From Emiliania huxleyi CCMP1516 (Eukaryota > Haptophyta > Isochrysidales > Noelaerhabdaceae), in NCBI RefSeq assembly GCF_000372725.1, contig NW_005197877.1:501417-565416 (forward strand): DNA of 64,000 nt, given 5' to 3'. Under the pieces are notes generated by a model. That model did not search any database. It was not told where the DNA came from and saw only the letters and a list, made by a program, of their open reading frames with translations. The position numbers and the translations under genes are program-made. Below, piece after piece: positions 36,902-47,701 of this stretch (the stretch's first letter is position 1; every line of letters begins with the position of its first letter).

Positions 36902-38063
36902 CCGCGAGCTGCAATCCGGGCTGAGCGTCGCGGGGCGGCGGCTTGAGCGGGCGCGGCAGGCGCGGCGGGCGCGGGAGCGGCAGCGGGGGCGCTTCCTTGC
37001 GGCGCGGCGATTGGGCCGTTGGGAGGCCTCGCCGCGTTGACGCGGATGAGCGCATCAGGGACGTGAGGACGATCTTCAATGCCCCGAACGTTGATGTTGC
37101 GCCACGGGCCGCCGACGTCGGAGATGGCAGGCTCAGTCTCAGACGTCCAGACGGCAGAGACGTTCGTAGAGGCGCATTGGACTTCTTGCCAGAGGCGTTG
37201 GATAGCGGGACGGGCTAGCGCGAGGAGGCGAGACGAGGAAGAGACAGCAATGAGGTAGAGTGGCATTGCCACGTCGAACAGATGCCCAACACTCCCCCAC
37301 GACGTGGTAATCGCCACACAAGGCAGAGAGGGCGTGTCGATCGTCGCGTGTTTATCGCGTACAGCTCCGGTCGTGTCGAGCGGCGACGTCGGAAGTAGCG
37401 GCGGCGAAAGGCAGGGTCCACATTCGGTGCGAGATCTTTGCGGTAACTGCCGTTGCAGCAGCCCGAGAGCTGGTAGCGGAGGCAGCAGCTGCGATGGTGG
37501 TCCGTAGGCGAGGAGAACGGACCGGTAAGGAGAAGCAAGAGGGGATACTCGTGTCCACACAGCCGCAGTGCTGGCGGAGATGCGCTCTGTCGCAGAAGAT
37601 CCGCAAGCACCCAAGTTGATGTTGCGGTTGTACTCATTCTGCTCAGCCTCCGTGCCGAGCAGTTGGCGGCCGCTGTGCCACCGTGCGCCGAGCCTCTGTG
37701 CCCAGCCAATCACCACGGCTCGCGCATATGCCCATGGTGCCAGCCAACGTATCGAGCGCAAGCCGGAAATGCTGTGCGGCAACACATCTCGCTTGTGTGC
37801 CGCACCAGCTCTCATGTCGGCCTCAGTGCCGCACTGCTCACTCCGTGCACTCACCGGTCGGTACCATGTCAGGAGACGGAACACGGAGGAGCTATATAGG
37901 TCACTAGAGACCCACACCATCGCTACATCACCACAGCCACCAAGTCGGATACAAGTCGATGACAATGTGCGCGGCAGGACAAACCAAACATGAGACGGTT
38001 ACACAAGGACGGTCAGGCTACGGTCAGGAAGTAGGTTTGAGTTCACACTCTCCAACAGCAACT
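36902..38063. other. Region with a long but unconvincing minus-strand frame
   Basis: A 357-codon minus frame (36892-37965) ends in an Ala/Pro-rich, RSARIAARGAP tail. Its composition is mixed and no domain is recognised; parts of other frames look as plausible. Treat as possible multi-exon gene or repeat. Base composition is less GC-rich than elsewhere. Confidence 0.3.
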
Positions 38064-38198
38064 CCGTGCACTGACGGTCGGCCGCCAGAAAACACGCCTG
38101 CGTGGATCGCGTCACACCAATCCTCGCTACCCAACGCGGCCAAAGGATATCCACCTCGAGAACCTCGAGAACCAGTGCTCAAGTGCTCAAGAGAAAGA
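38064..38198. repeat. Dispersed repeat R1, module A, inverted copy
   Basis: Matches the reverse complement of about 205-390, without the 85-bp insert of the long copy, and ends in a doubled AGTGCTCA motif, then a GA-rich tail. Confidence 0.85.
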
Positions 38199-38259
38199 GA
38201 AGTAGAGAAGTAGAAAAAACAACTCTCTATCACAGTCCCCTCCTTAGCTGTGATCCCGC

Positions 38260-38537
38260 ATGCTCACCTCTTTGCCCCCTTCCTCCACCACGCGCCCATC
38301 AGCGTGGCGCGTCGCCGCCGCGCTGCTTGCTGCGACAGGTGCTGCCGTGCTGTTCGCCTCGGCCAGCCGCGACGCGAACTTTCTGCGGCATTACGATGAG
38401 GCCGACGCGAGCTCGAGGCTTGCTTCGATGCTCGCTATGATGCGCGCTCCCTCCACTTCCTCGTCGTCGCCACATTATGCCTACACCGAACGGGAGCGCC
38501 CACCGCCGCCGCCTTCGCCTTTGCCACCACCGCGTGG
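38260..38537 (+). pseudogene. Duplicated 5' part of the antistasin-like surface-protein gene
   Basis: About 280 bp nearly identical to the start of the gene at 27845-28765 (signal anchor through the first proline-rich residues, with single changes such as Asn to Asp). Similarity stops near 38537, where a GAGAGAGCGTG/GT repeat begins. The cysteine domain is missing. It may still supply a promoter. Confidence 0.85.
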
Positions 38538-38722
38538 GAGAGAGCGTGGGAGAGAGCGTGTGTGTGTGTGTGTGCGAGAGTTTTGTTGTGCCTGCTGACA
38601 GACCCAGCCTCCCTAGGCAGCAGGCGGTCAGGACCATACCCCCCCACCCTTTGGGCCGTGCGCAACCATACCATACCCCGGGAAAAGCTGGAACCCAGGA
38701 AGCGCACAGCCTTTGGATATAT

Positions 38723-39748
38723 ATGTCGGATGCCTCCTGGATCGTCGTCACCGGCGGCGGCACCGGCATCGGCCGCGCCCTCGTCCACCACTTCTCCAGG
38801 ACCCACCGCGTGCTCACTTGCGGCCGCCGCCCGGCGGTACTGCGCGAGACGCAGAGGAGCGCGCCGTGCCCTGCCAACGTCGTCACCGAGGCGTGCGACA
38901 TCTCGTGCGCGGACGGGCGCGGCGCGCTCGTGGCGGCCCTGCCGGCCGACGCGGCGGTGCGGCTGCTCGTGCAGAATGCAGCCATCGGCGACCCCGCACC
39001 GCTGGGCGAGCTGGCCGTCGAGCACTTTGAGGCGGCGCTGCGCGTGAACGTGGTGGCCCCGCTCGCGCTGTTCCAGGCCTTCTTGCCGCACCTGCGGCGC
39101 GGCGAGGGGCGCGTGCTCCACCTCGGCACCTCGGTCGCCTTTCACCCGCAGCGCGGCACCGCCGTGTACGGTGTGACGAAGATGGCCTTCCACCGGCTGT
39201 ACGAGCAGCTCAACGCCGAGCAGGTCGGCGTGCCGGTCGCCTCTCTCTCGCCGGGCATGGTCGACACGGAGGGCGTGCGCGACCACGTCGGCAAGGCGCG
39301 AGATCAGCCGAGATTGCCCGAGATTGCCCGAGATTGCCCGAGATTGCCCGAGCTTGCCCGAGCTTGCCCGAGAGGGCGTTTGCTGGTGCGACCCCTTGCT
39401 GCCGCCACCAAGGCGCGCTCGCTCGGCCTGCCGCACGTCCGCTACTTCGACGAGGCCTTCGCCAACGGTTCGACGACGCCAGAGCGGGAGCTGGCGCGCT
39501 GCGTCGAGGAGCTGCTGGGCAAGGACGCGCACGCCTTCTCCGCACGCGAGTGGCGCTTCTCGGAGTGGCGCAAGGAGCGGCTCGGCCAGGAGCGAGGAGG
39601 GCAGCAGCCGGTCGGCGGCTCCTGGAGCGAGTGGCGGACGGGCGCCGTGCGGGAACGGGCGCGCGCGTGGTCGGGCGGCGCGCTGCTGTTTTGCGCGGGC
39701 GCCGTGGCAGGAGCGGCGGCGGGAGCGGCGCTCGGCAGAGCCCGGTGA
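38723..39748 (+). CDS. Short-chain dehydrogenase/reductase with C-terminal membrane segment, two exons
   Basis: Exons 38723-39295 and 39413-39748 give 302 residues. The 117-bp intron is GC-AG, divisible by three and free of stops, so it can be mistaken for coding; its 10-bp CCGAGATTGC repeats and the repeated AAG|GCGCG borders show it is an intron. A Rossmann NAD(P) motif TGGGTGIG (residues 10-17), NAAIG, a Ser (LGTSVAF) and Tyr149/Lys153 (YGVTK) complete the catalytic set. The class resembles sepiapterin-reductase-like or benzil-reductase-like classical SDRs. A hydrophobic tail (GALLFCAGAVAGAAAGAALG) suggests a tail-anchored membrane protein. Substrate unknown. Confidence 0.8.
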   Translation: MSDASWIVVTGGGTGIGRALVHHFSRTHRVLTCGRRPAVLRETQRSAPCPANVVTEACDISCADGRGALVAALPADAAVRLLVQNAAIGDPAPLGELAVEHFEAALRVNVVAPLALFQAFLPHLRRGEGRVLHLGTSVAFHPQRGTAVYGVTKMAFHRLYEQLNAEQVGVPVASLSPGMVDTEGVRDHVGKARDQPRLPEIARDCPRLPELARACPRGRLLVRPLAAATKARSLGLPHVRYFDEAFANGSTTPERELARCVEELLGKDAHAFSAREWRFSEWRKERLGQERGGQQPVGGSWSEWRTGAVRERARAWSGGALLFCAGAVAGAAAGAALGRAR

Positions 39749-39799
39749 TGTCCCGGTGATGTCTCGTTGGCGGCTGAGGCCGAGACGCGAGACACGCTG

Positions 39800-40249
39800 C
39801 TGACTTGAGCCGCTCGGCACGGGCGAAGCGGCACGGCCGAACCGAAGCGGTGCGGCGGCTGCTCGAGGGCGGCGCGGGCGTGCGTGGTGGCTGGCGTAGC
39901 TGGCGTAATCAGCGCTTCTGCTCTCCTCCTCGCGTGCGAGGTGGTGCTGCCTCGAGTGCGTCAATCGCGTGCAATTCCTCCGCAACGCCAACCAAGCCAC
40001 GGATTCCGGCTTCTCGCCGCTGTACAAGGCGTGCCGGGAGGGCCACCTCGAGTGCGTTCCGGCTGAGCTGCTGCAGCGCGCCGCGGGCGGCGAGGGTGAG
40101 GCGGCGGCGCTGATTCGGCGGGCGGCGGCGCTGATTCGGCGGGCGGCGCCGCCGTGGTCGCCGGCAAGCCACTCGCTCTTCCCCGTGGCGGCGCTCCTCG
40201 TCCGCTCGCTCTACGAGATCCACGAGTCGACACCCACCTCCCGGAGATC
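39800..40249 (+). pseudogene. Ankyrin-repeat relic
   Basis: 39800-39880 resembles the 54205-54275 part of the ankyrin/U-box gene (ACTTG-GCCGCT, then CGGCTGCTCGAGGGCGGCGC) but with a frame break. 39985-40080 reads one ankyrin unit (SGFSPLYKACREGHLECV). PASHSLFP follows, a pattern seen at the end of algal ankyrin proteins. The pieces are not in one frame. It may be an exon series, but a decayed copy is likelier. Confidence 0.5.
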
Positions 40250-40558
40250 CGCGAGGCCGAGGCTGAGGCGCAGGGCGGCCGCTCCGAGTCTGCAGCGCGG
40301 AATAAGAGGCACCGCGATGCAGCCGAGCAGCAGGGGACCTTTGACTGCCCACTCTGCTTCAAGAAGTACGCGAGCAAGGACGGGCGCAACAAGCACCTGC
40401 GCCAGGGAAAGTGCTGCGCTGGTGAGGGCGAGCACGCTGCGGCCATGGAGGCCCTCGGGCTGGGCGGCGGCACGAGCTCTGGCCAGAAGGGCAAGCCCAA
40501 ACCGCGCCACTCCTCCACCAAGAAGGGCCAGAAGAATGGCTCGAAGCGGGCCCGCTGA
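40250..40558 (+). CDS. Terminal exon with C2HC zinc finger
   Basis: The frame reads EIREAEAEAQGG, then FDCPLCFKKYASKDGRNKHL and GKCC: a C-x2-C...H-x5-C finger resembling a C2H2 type with the last His replaced by Cys. A Lys/Arg/Gly-rich tail follows to the stop at 40558. The start is uncertain because an intron probably precedes it (AG near 40256). Nucleic-acid binding is likely. It may share a transcript with the ankyrin-like piece upstream. Confidence 0.5.
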   Translation, partial: REAEAEAQGGRSESAARNKRHRDAAEQQGTFDCPLCFKKYASKDGRNKHLRQGKCCAGEGEHAAAMEALGLGGGTSSGQKGKPKPRHSSTKKGQKNGSKRAR

Positions 40559-40724
40559 GGAGTGGGTGGAAAGAGGAAAATGGTGTGCCTTTCCGAGTGG
40601 TGTGAGTGGTGTGGGAAGGGCAGGTCCGTCCCTGTCACTGTGAGAATGGTATGTGCCGCACACCACGCCGGCGCCTACCAAGAGGGAAATCGCGAGATCA
40701 ATCACCCTGCACTCCTTGGTGCAG

Positions 40725-41174
40725 AGAACGATAACTCTAAAGAAAGAAAGAAAGAAAACAGACAACCCAAGGGAGGGATGGGAGGACGGCACGCCGCCAC
40801 CACACAGGGATTTTAAGGAGAGGTGTGTGATGCGCTAGCCGTCGCCCACCCTAGGGAGTCTGCCTCTTCCTATCTCTCTTCGCAGTCTCTCGCCGCTTCT
40901 CGCTGCAGCCTTCATGCCACCTCGCGGTCGTCCCACTCTCGTCGTTCTCTCCCTTGTCACTTCCTCCTCTGTCGCGTCGTTCTCTTCTGTCTCGTCCTGC
41001 GACGCCGCCGCCTGCCGGTCCCTTGTTCTCGCGGCTTCTTTCGCCTTTCGGCGCAACTCCGTCCTCCTCGCGGCGTATCCTGGCCCCTCGAGTGTATCGA
41101 GCTCTCCTCGCGCAAGGACCACATTTCTGACTCCCACTCCGAGCATTTGCCTCCAAATATAGAACGATAACTCT
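40725..41174 (-). mobile_element. 5'-truncated retrotransposon copy with 14-bp target-site duplication, inverted
   Basis: The element is 40739-41160 on the minus strand. AGAACGATAACTCT lies on both sides (40725-40738 and 41161-41174). The tail appears as AAAG repeats at 40739-40757. It preserves the last 103 codons of the element ORF without stops, with about ten amino-acid differences from the 13874-17034 copy. It sits about 95 bp upstream of the PTEN gene's start codon. Confidence 0.9.
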
Positions 41175-41256
41175 GGCAGACGACGGACCCGACGCGGTTT
41201 TCTTCCTATCTGGCAGTGGACGGACGAGTGCCTTGCGCAACTTGCCGATCACTTCG

Positions 41257-44200
41257 ATGGAGCCTCCTTCGGACGGCCTCGCCGACGAGGCCGATCCGCT
41301 CCTGTCTGAGGTCCTGCGCTTGCAGGAGGGTGGCGAGTGGGAGTCTGCGTGCACTCTCCTCGCCCGCGCTCTCGAGCGAACTCCAAACGACGAGCGGCTC
41401 TATCTCCGCTTCCGCCAGGCGGTCGAGGACCTGTACGACCAGCTGCACCACCAGCAAGGGTCCTTTTCCTTCAACGACCTCCCTGCGGGCCCCGAGGTGG
41501 TGGGCACGATCGATCTGGACCTCATCTTCCTGCACGAAAACGCGCTCGGCGCCCTGGCCAGCCGGCTGCGCACCGAGCCTCTCCCGCAGGCGGTGCTGGA
41601 GCGGCTTGCAGCGCAGTCTCCCAAGGATCTCAAGCGTGCGGAGCTCGCGCTCGCGATCATGACGGCACGGGCGGCCTCCACCGGCTACATGGCGTCGGCG
41701 CCGCCCTCCCTCCCGCTCGACCACTACTTTGACGTCTTGCGCCGCGGCTCTGGCACCTTTGCCTCGTCCGAGCGGCGGATCCTGCACACAGACTACGCGG
41801 GGTCGCACCTCGTGCTCTTCCACAAGGAGGAGCCGATGCGGCGCGCCGCCTTCGGCCAGCTCTCCGCCGTCTTCGCCGTCGAGCCCCGCGCCATCTCGCT
41901 CTACCTCGGAAACGAGCACATGACGCTGCGGCTCGGCAGCGAGAAGGAGCGGGGCCGCCTCCTCACGCAGCTGCAGGTGCATCCGCCCGCCTAGCGTCCG
42001 CACGCCCCCTCGTCGCGGCAGCGTGCCGTCGACCCCTCCTCCTCCCACTCGCCTCCGTATCCACTCGCCGCCTCTCCCGCCTCCACTCGCACCACTATCT
42101 TCCGTACCGCTTCCCCGCACACGCCACAAAGCCGGGCCGGGCCCTCCTCAGTCTCCGCCCACACTGCTCTCTTCCTCTGCCAGGGGATCGTCGACAAGGC
42201 GGCGAGCAGCGGCCCTGCCCTCGCCAGCGGCAGCTGGTGGTGGAGCAGCTGGAAGAGCAGCCCAGCGCCCGTCCAGACACGCGCGGACGCGGTCTCCGAT
42301 GTGCCAGAGGGACGCGGCCGCGCGTGGCGGATGTCCGGTACGGTGGAGAAGGAGGGCAAGCTGCGCTGGTCGTCGCGCTGGCTGGTGCTGCAGGCCGGGC
42401 GCCTGGTGGTGCTGCGGCTGCCGACGTCGGCCGTACCGCTGCACGTCCTCCCCCTCGACGACAACGTCCGCGTCACCGTCGGCAGGGGCGCGCGCGAGGG
42501 CTCCTCCTTTACCGTCGTGACGCGCCAGCGCGGACACACGTTCCGCACGGTGGACGCGGACGGCGCGGAGGCGTGGGCGTCGGCGCTGCGCGAGGAGTGC
42601 GTGCACCGGTCGGTGCGCCGCTCGGGCGCGGCCAGCGAGGCGTCCGTGTATGGCCTCGCCCCCACTGTCGAGCCGCGCGCGGAGGGAGGAAGCTTGTGCG
42701 ACGCGTTTGCGGCGATGCGGCAGATCGAGTCCCCACTGGGTGACTGGCCGGGCGAGCGGGAGACGACTGCGTCGGATGAGACACTCAACGACTTTGAGAT
42801 GGCGGTCGGCCGGACCGACGCAGGCGAGGACGGCGCCGCCGCCCAGCGGTGCGCAACCGCGGGCGCGCTGACGGTGAGCACGGGTGGGTCTGCGGGCGAG
42901 AGAGCGGAGGAGGCGGTGCTTGCTGGCGCGTGCGGCGAGGCGGGCGGAGGCGGCGGAGGCGGGACGGGCGCGGAGGGCAGCGGGGTGAGCGGCGGCGGCG
43001 ATGGCGGAGCCGAGGAGGTGAACGCGCCAGGCGGCGGCGGCGCCTCGGAGGAGCTGCAGGAGATCCTGCAGGAGGAGCTGCAGGAGATCCTTCAGGGGTT
43101 CGAGGACGGCGACGAGGTGCTGCCGCTCCTGCCGGGGCTCGCGCAGGAGGGCGTGGAGGAGGGCGTGGAGGAGGGCGACGAGGGCGGCGGGCAGGGCGGC
43201 GACGAGGCCGCGGGCACGACTTCCTCCGCCGGCCGCTCCGCCGCCGCCGCTGTCCCCGCTGTCCCCGCCGCACCAAACGCGCTCGGGTTGCTTCTCGCCG
43301 CGCGCGCCGCCTTTCAGCACAGCGTCTTGCGGGCCGCCGCCCCGCCTCCGCCCAAGTCGCCGGCCGCCCCGCTCAGCGTGAAGCAGCACCAGCTCGCGAG
43401 CGCCGTCAGCGAGACTGTCGCCGAGCTCTCCGGTTTCCCGCGCCGCGCCTCGGCGCTGCCGCCCCACGTGCTGACCCGTGTCTCGGAGCTGGGCGCGCTC
43501 TCGGCGGTGCTGCCGCTCCCAAAGAGCCTGGGCTCGCTCGTGGAGGAGGCGACGGAGTGGGAGCTCTCCAAGGGGCGCGGCGCCGTCGGCAACGCCAAGC
43601 ACGCACGCGCGTCGACGGGCGTCACGGGCGCGCTGCGCACGCTCGTGTCCAAGGAGAAGCGCCGTTTCGCGCAGGACGGGTTCAACCTCGACCTGTCGTA
43701 CATCACGCCGCGCGTCATCGCGATGGGGTTCCCCTCCGAGGGCACGGAGGCCGCCTACCGCAACCCGATGTCCCAGGTGGTCTCGTTCCTCGAGCGGCGC
43801 CACCGCGAGCACTACTTGGTCTACAACCTCTGCTCGGAGCGCTCCTACGACCCGAAGCACTTTGGCAACCGCGTCAAGATCTTCCCGTTTGACGACCACA
43901 ACCCGCCGCCGCTGCGCATGATGCCGCAGCTCTGCGCGAGCGTCTCCGACTTCCTCGCCGACGACGAGGAGAACGTCGTCGTGCTCCACTGCAAGGCTGG
44001 CAAGGGGCGGACCGGAACCATGATTTGCTCCTGGCTGCTCTACGCGGGCGAGTTCGACGACCCGCAGTCCGCGCTCGACTGGTATAGCCTCATGCGGACG
44101 CACGACCGCAAGGGCGTGACCATCCCGTCGCAGGTGCGGTACGTGCACTACCTCCACTCGCTCCTCGGCCGGATCGACGCGAGGGGCTGGTTCCCTCCCG

Positions 44201-46383
44201 CGTGCGCACGCTTGCTCGAGCTGCGGCTCCAGTCGCTCCCCAACTTCGACGGGCGTGGCTCCTGCGACCCGTGGCTGCTGGTGACGACCTTCGAGGAGGA
44301 GGTGCTGCTCTGCGACCGCCCCGCGGTCCGCCGGCACTCGGAGGCTGGCACCTCGACCGCCGTGTCGCTGGGGTGCAGCGGCATTTACCTGGAGTCGGAC
44401 TTCAAGGTGACGCTGTTCGACGGCGACCCGAAGGCGCAGCCGCCAACCCCGCCTGCCACACCCTCGCCGCCGCCACCCTCGCCACCGCCACCCTCGCCAC
44501 CGCCACCCTCGCCACCGCCACCCTCGCCACCGCCACCCTCGCCACCGCCGCCCTCAGGCGAAGCGCAAGATGCTGTCCTTCTGGATGCACCCGGCGTGCC
44601 TCGTTCCCGAGCACGGGTCGAGTCGCGCGGTCGTCCGCCTGAGCAAGGCGGAGCTCGACGGCGCCGCCTCGGACCGCAAGCACAAGCGCTTCCCGGCGGA
44701 CTTCTTCGTCGCGGCGCACCTCGACGTCACCGCGCCGGTCCGCTCGCCGGAGCCGCTGCCCTCGCCGCTCCGCTCGCCCATACCGAAGACGGCGAGCCCG
44801 CTCTCGCTCTCGTCTCCGGCTAGGATGCCCATCCCCTCCTCCCGCTCGCTGCGCCACCTCGTCTCCAAGAGCAAGCGCCGCTTCCGCGACGCCGGCTTCG
44901 ACCTCGACCTGTCGTACATCACGCCGCGCGTCATCGCGATGGGGTTCCCCTCCGAGGGCACGGAGGGCGTGTACCGCAACCCGATGTCCGAGGTCGTGAG
45001 CTTCCTCGAGAACCGGCACCACGGCCACTACCGCGTCTACAACCTCTGCTCGGAGCGCTCCTACGACCCCTCAAAGTTCCGCGGCCGCGTCGAGGTCTTC
45101 CCGTTTGACGACCACAACCCGCCGCCGCTGCGCATGATGCACGACTTTTGCGCGAGCGTCGCCGCGTGGCACGACGAGCACCCCGACAACGTCGCCGTGG
45201 TCCACTGCAAGGCGGGCAAGGGGCGGACCGGCACCATGATCTCCGCGGCGCTGCTGCACCGCGGCGACTTTCGGTCGGCGGACGACGCGCTCGCCTTCTA
45301 CGGCTTCGCGAGGACAAACAACTGCGAGGGCGTCACCATCGCGTCACAGCGGCTGTACGTGCACTACTACGCGCGCCTCTGCCGCGAGCCCGCCGCGTGC
45401 GAGCGGCTCCTGGACCGGCAGGCCGCCTGCCGGCTGGTGCGGGTGCGCCTCGTCACGCTGCCGATCGGCGTCTCGGAGAAGCGGCCAGCCCTCTGCATCA
45501 AGGTTACCCAGCACGTCCCAAAGACGGCGGCGTGGAGGAGCGAGGCGGGGGCGGTGGGGTGGGTGCCCGCGAGCGAGCTCGCCCTCGCCGACGGCGACAG
45601 CGAGGGGCCGCCGCCGCCGCCAAAGTGGCGCAGCTCCGACGCGCCGATGGCACCCCTCGTCTTCAGCTCGGCGGGCAAGGTGGCTGAGACGGCCCGAGAC
45701 GGCCCGAGATGGCCCCGAGGCGGCCCGAGATGGCCCGAGATGGCCCGAGATGGCCCGAGATGGCCCGATGCGGCCCGAGATTGGCTGAGGCTGCCCGAGG
45801 CTCCCGAGGCTGCTCGAGGTCCCGTCGTCACCCCCACCTGCCCCACCCTGCCCCACCCCGCCCCACCCCGTCCCCGTCGCCTCCTGCAGCTGATTGGCAC
45901 GCGGCCTGACGTCCCGGTGGTCGACGTAAACACAAAGTCGTGCCCGCTGCTGCTGTCTTCCGACGTGCGGGTGGAGGTGTCCCACCGCGCGAGCGGCCAG
46001 ATGCACGACGACAAGCTCTTCTCCTTCTGGTTCAACGCCGCCATGCTGAGCAAGCAACTCCTCTCGCACCTCCCTCTGGCGGCGTGTGCTCGCCGCGCCA
46101 CGTCCACGACGCGTCCCGTGTCGCCCTTTCGTAGGCCGCGGCTCGTGCTGTCCAAGTGGCAGCTGGACGGCGGCGCGGGCAAGGACGCGCACCACAAGCG
46201 GTGCCCCCCCCCCCCCCCCCTCCGCCGCCGCCGCCGCCGCCGCTCCGCCCCTCTGCGCGTGTCGATTTGGCCGCAAAGCGCGGCGCCTCTCGCCCTCGGA
46301 CCAGGTACAACCCGCACTTTCGCGTCGAGCTCGACTTTGCGCCCGCGCGCTTGCTGGATCGGATGTTCGCTCAACCAACGTGA
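41257..46383 (+). CDS. PH-domain protein with two tandem PTEN phosphatase-C2 modules, six exons
   Basis: Exons 41257-41976, 42184-44433, 44558-45679, 45890-46065, 46135-46200 and 46305-46383 total 4413 bp, 1470 residues. Introns 1, 3 and 5 are GT-AG; 2 and 4 are GC-AG. Residues 1-240 are an unrecognised, folded-looking domain. About 288-395 is a PH domain (VEKEGKLRWSSRWLVL). A long acidic, Gly/Ala-rich linker follows. Module 1 has LDLSYITPRVIAMGFPSEG and the P-loop HCKAGKGRTG (Cys near 843); module 2 repeats both (Cys near 1207). Each is followed by a C2-like region (MLSFWMHPACL; LFSFWFNAAML). Both P-loops are canonical for PTEN, which dephosphorylates PtdIns(3,4,5)P3. The link of the first exon to the rest rests on splice phase and signals only; the rest is firm. 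Confidence 0.8.
45680..45800. repeat. 10-bp minisatellite within a PTEN-gene intron
   Basis: About ten irregular copies of CCCGAGATGG. The intron (45680-45889) is a multiple of three with no stop, so it reads through as false coding sequence. Confidence 0.85.
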
Positions 46384-46785
46384 CCTCGGCGTGGGCGGGG
46401 CGGAGGCGCGCGACCCGTGGGCGGACGCGAGGAGGTGGGAGAGAGAGACGAGAGCGCAGTACGTGAAAAAGGGGAGCGTGACTCTCCGGCGGTTCGTTGC
46501 ATGCGATGTGTACCATATACTGTGTTATCGCGACCGGGGCAATCATGGTTAATGCTTCACGCGTTATGTTCTGTTGTGCCTCTTATCGGGGGCGAAACAA
46601 TATACCACTTACCGGGAGGGGGGGAGGGCGGCACGAGGCTGCTCACCCACGTGCACCGGGCCAGTGCTTGCACTTTGAACGCCGTGGGGCTCCTGCCCGT
46701 GTCCGGGTATGGAGATGCGAGGGTCGCCCCCCCTTGCCCCACCACTTTGTGTGTGTGGAGAAATTTACCTTACCCCTTACCTTAG

Positions 46786-46787
<2 letters not shown>
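46384..46787. other. 3' flank of the PTEN gene
   Basis: No gene seen. Contains a G-rich run near 46617-46627. Confidence 0.4.

Positions 46788-47701
<914 letters not shown>

Noticed and set aside
42148..44337. 729-codon minus-strand frame
   Set aside because: Antisense of the PTEN/PH gene; the plus strand carries the conserved motifs.
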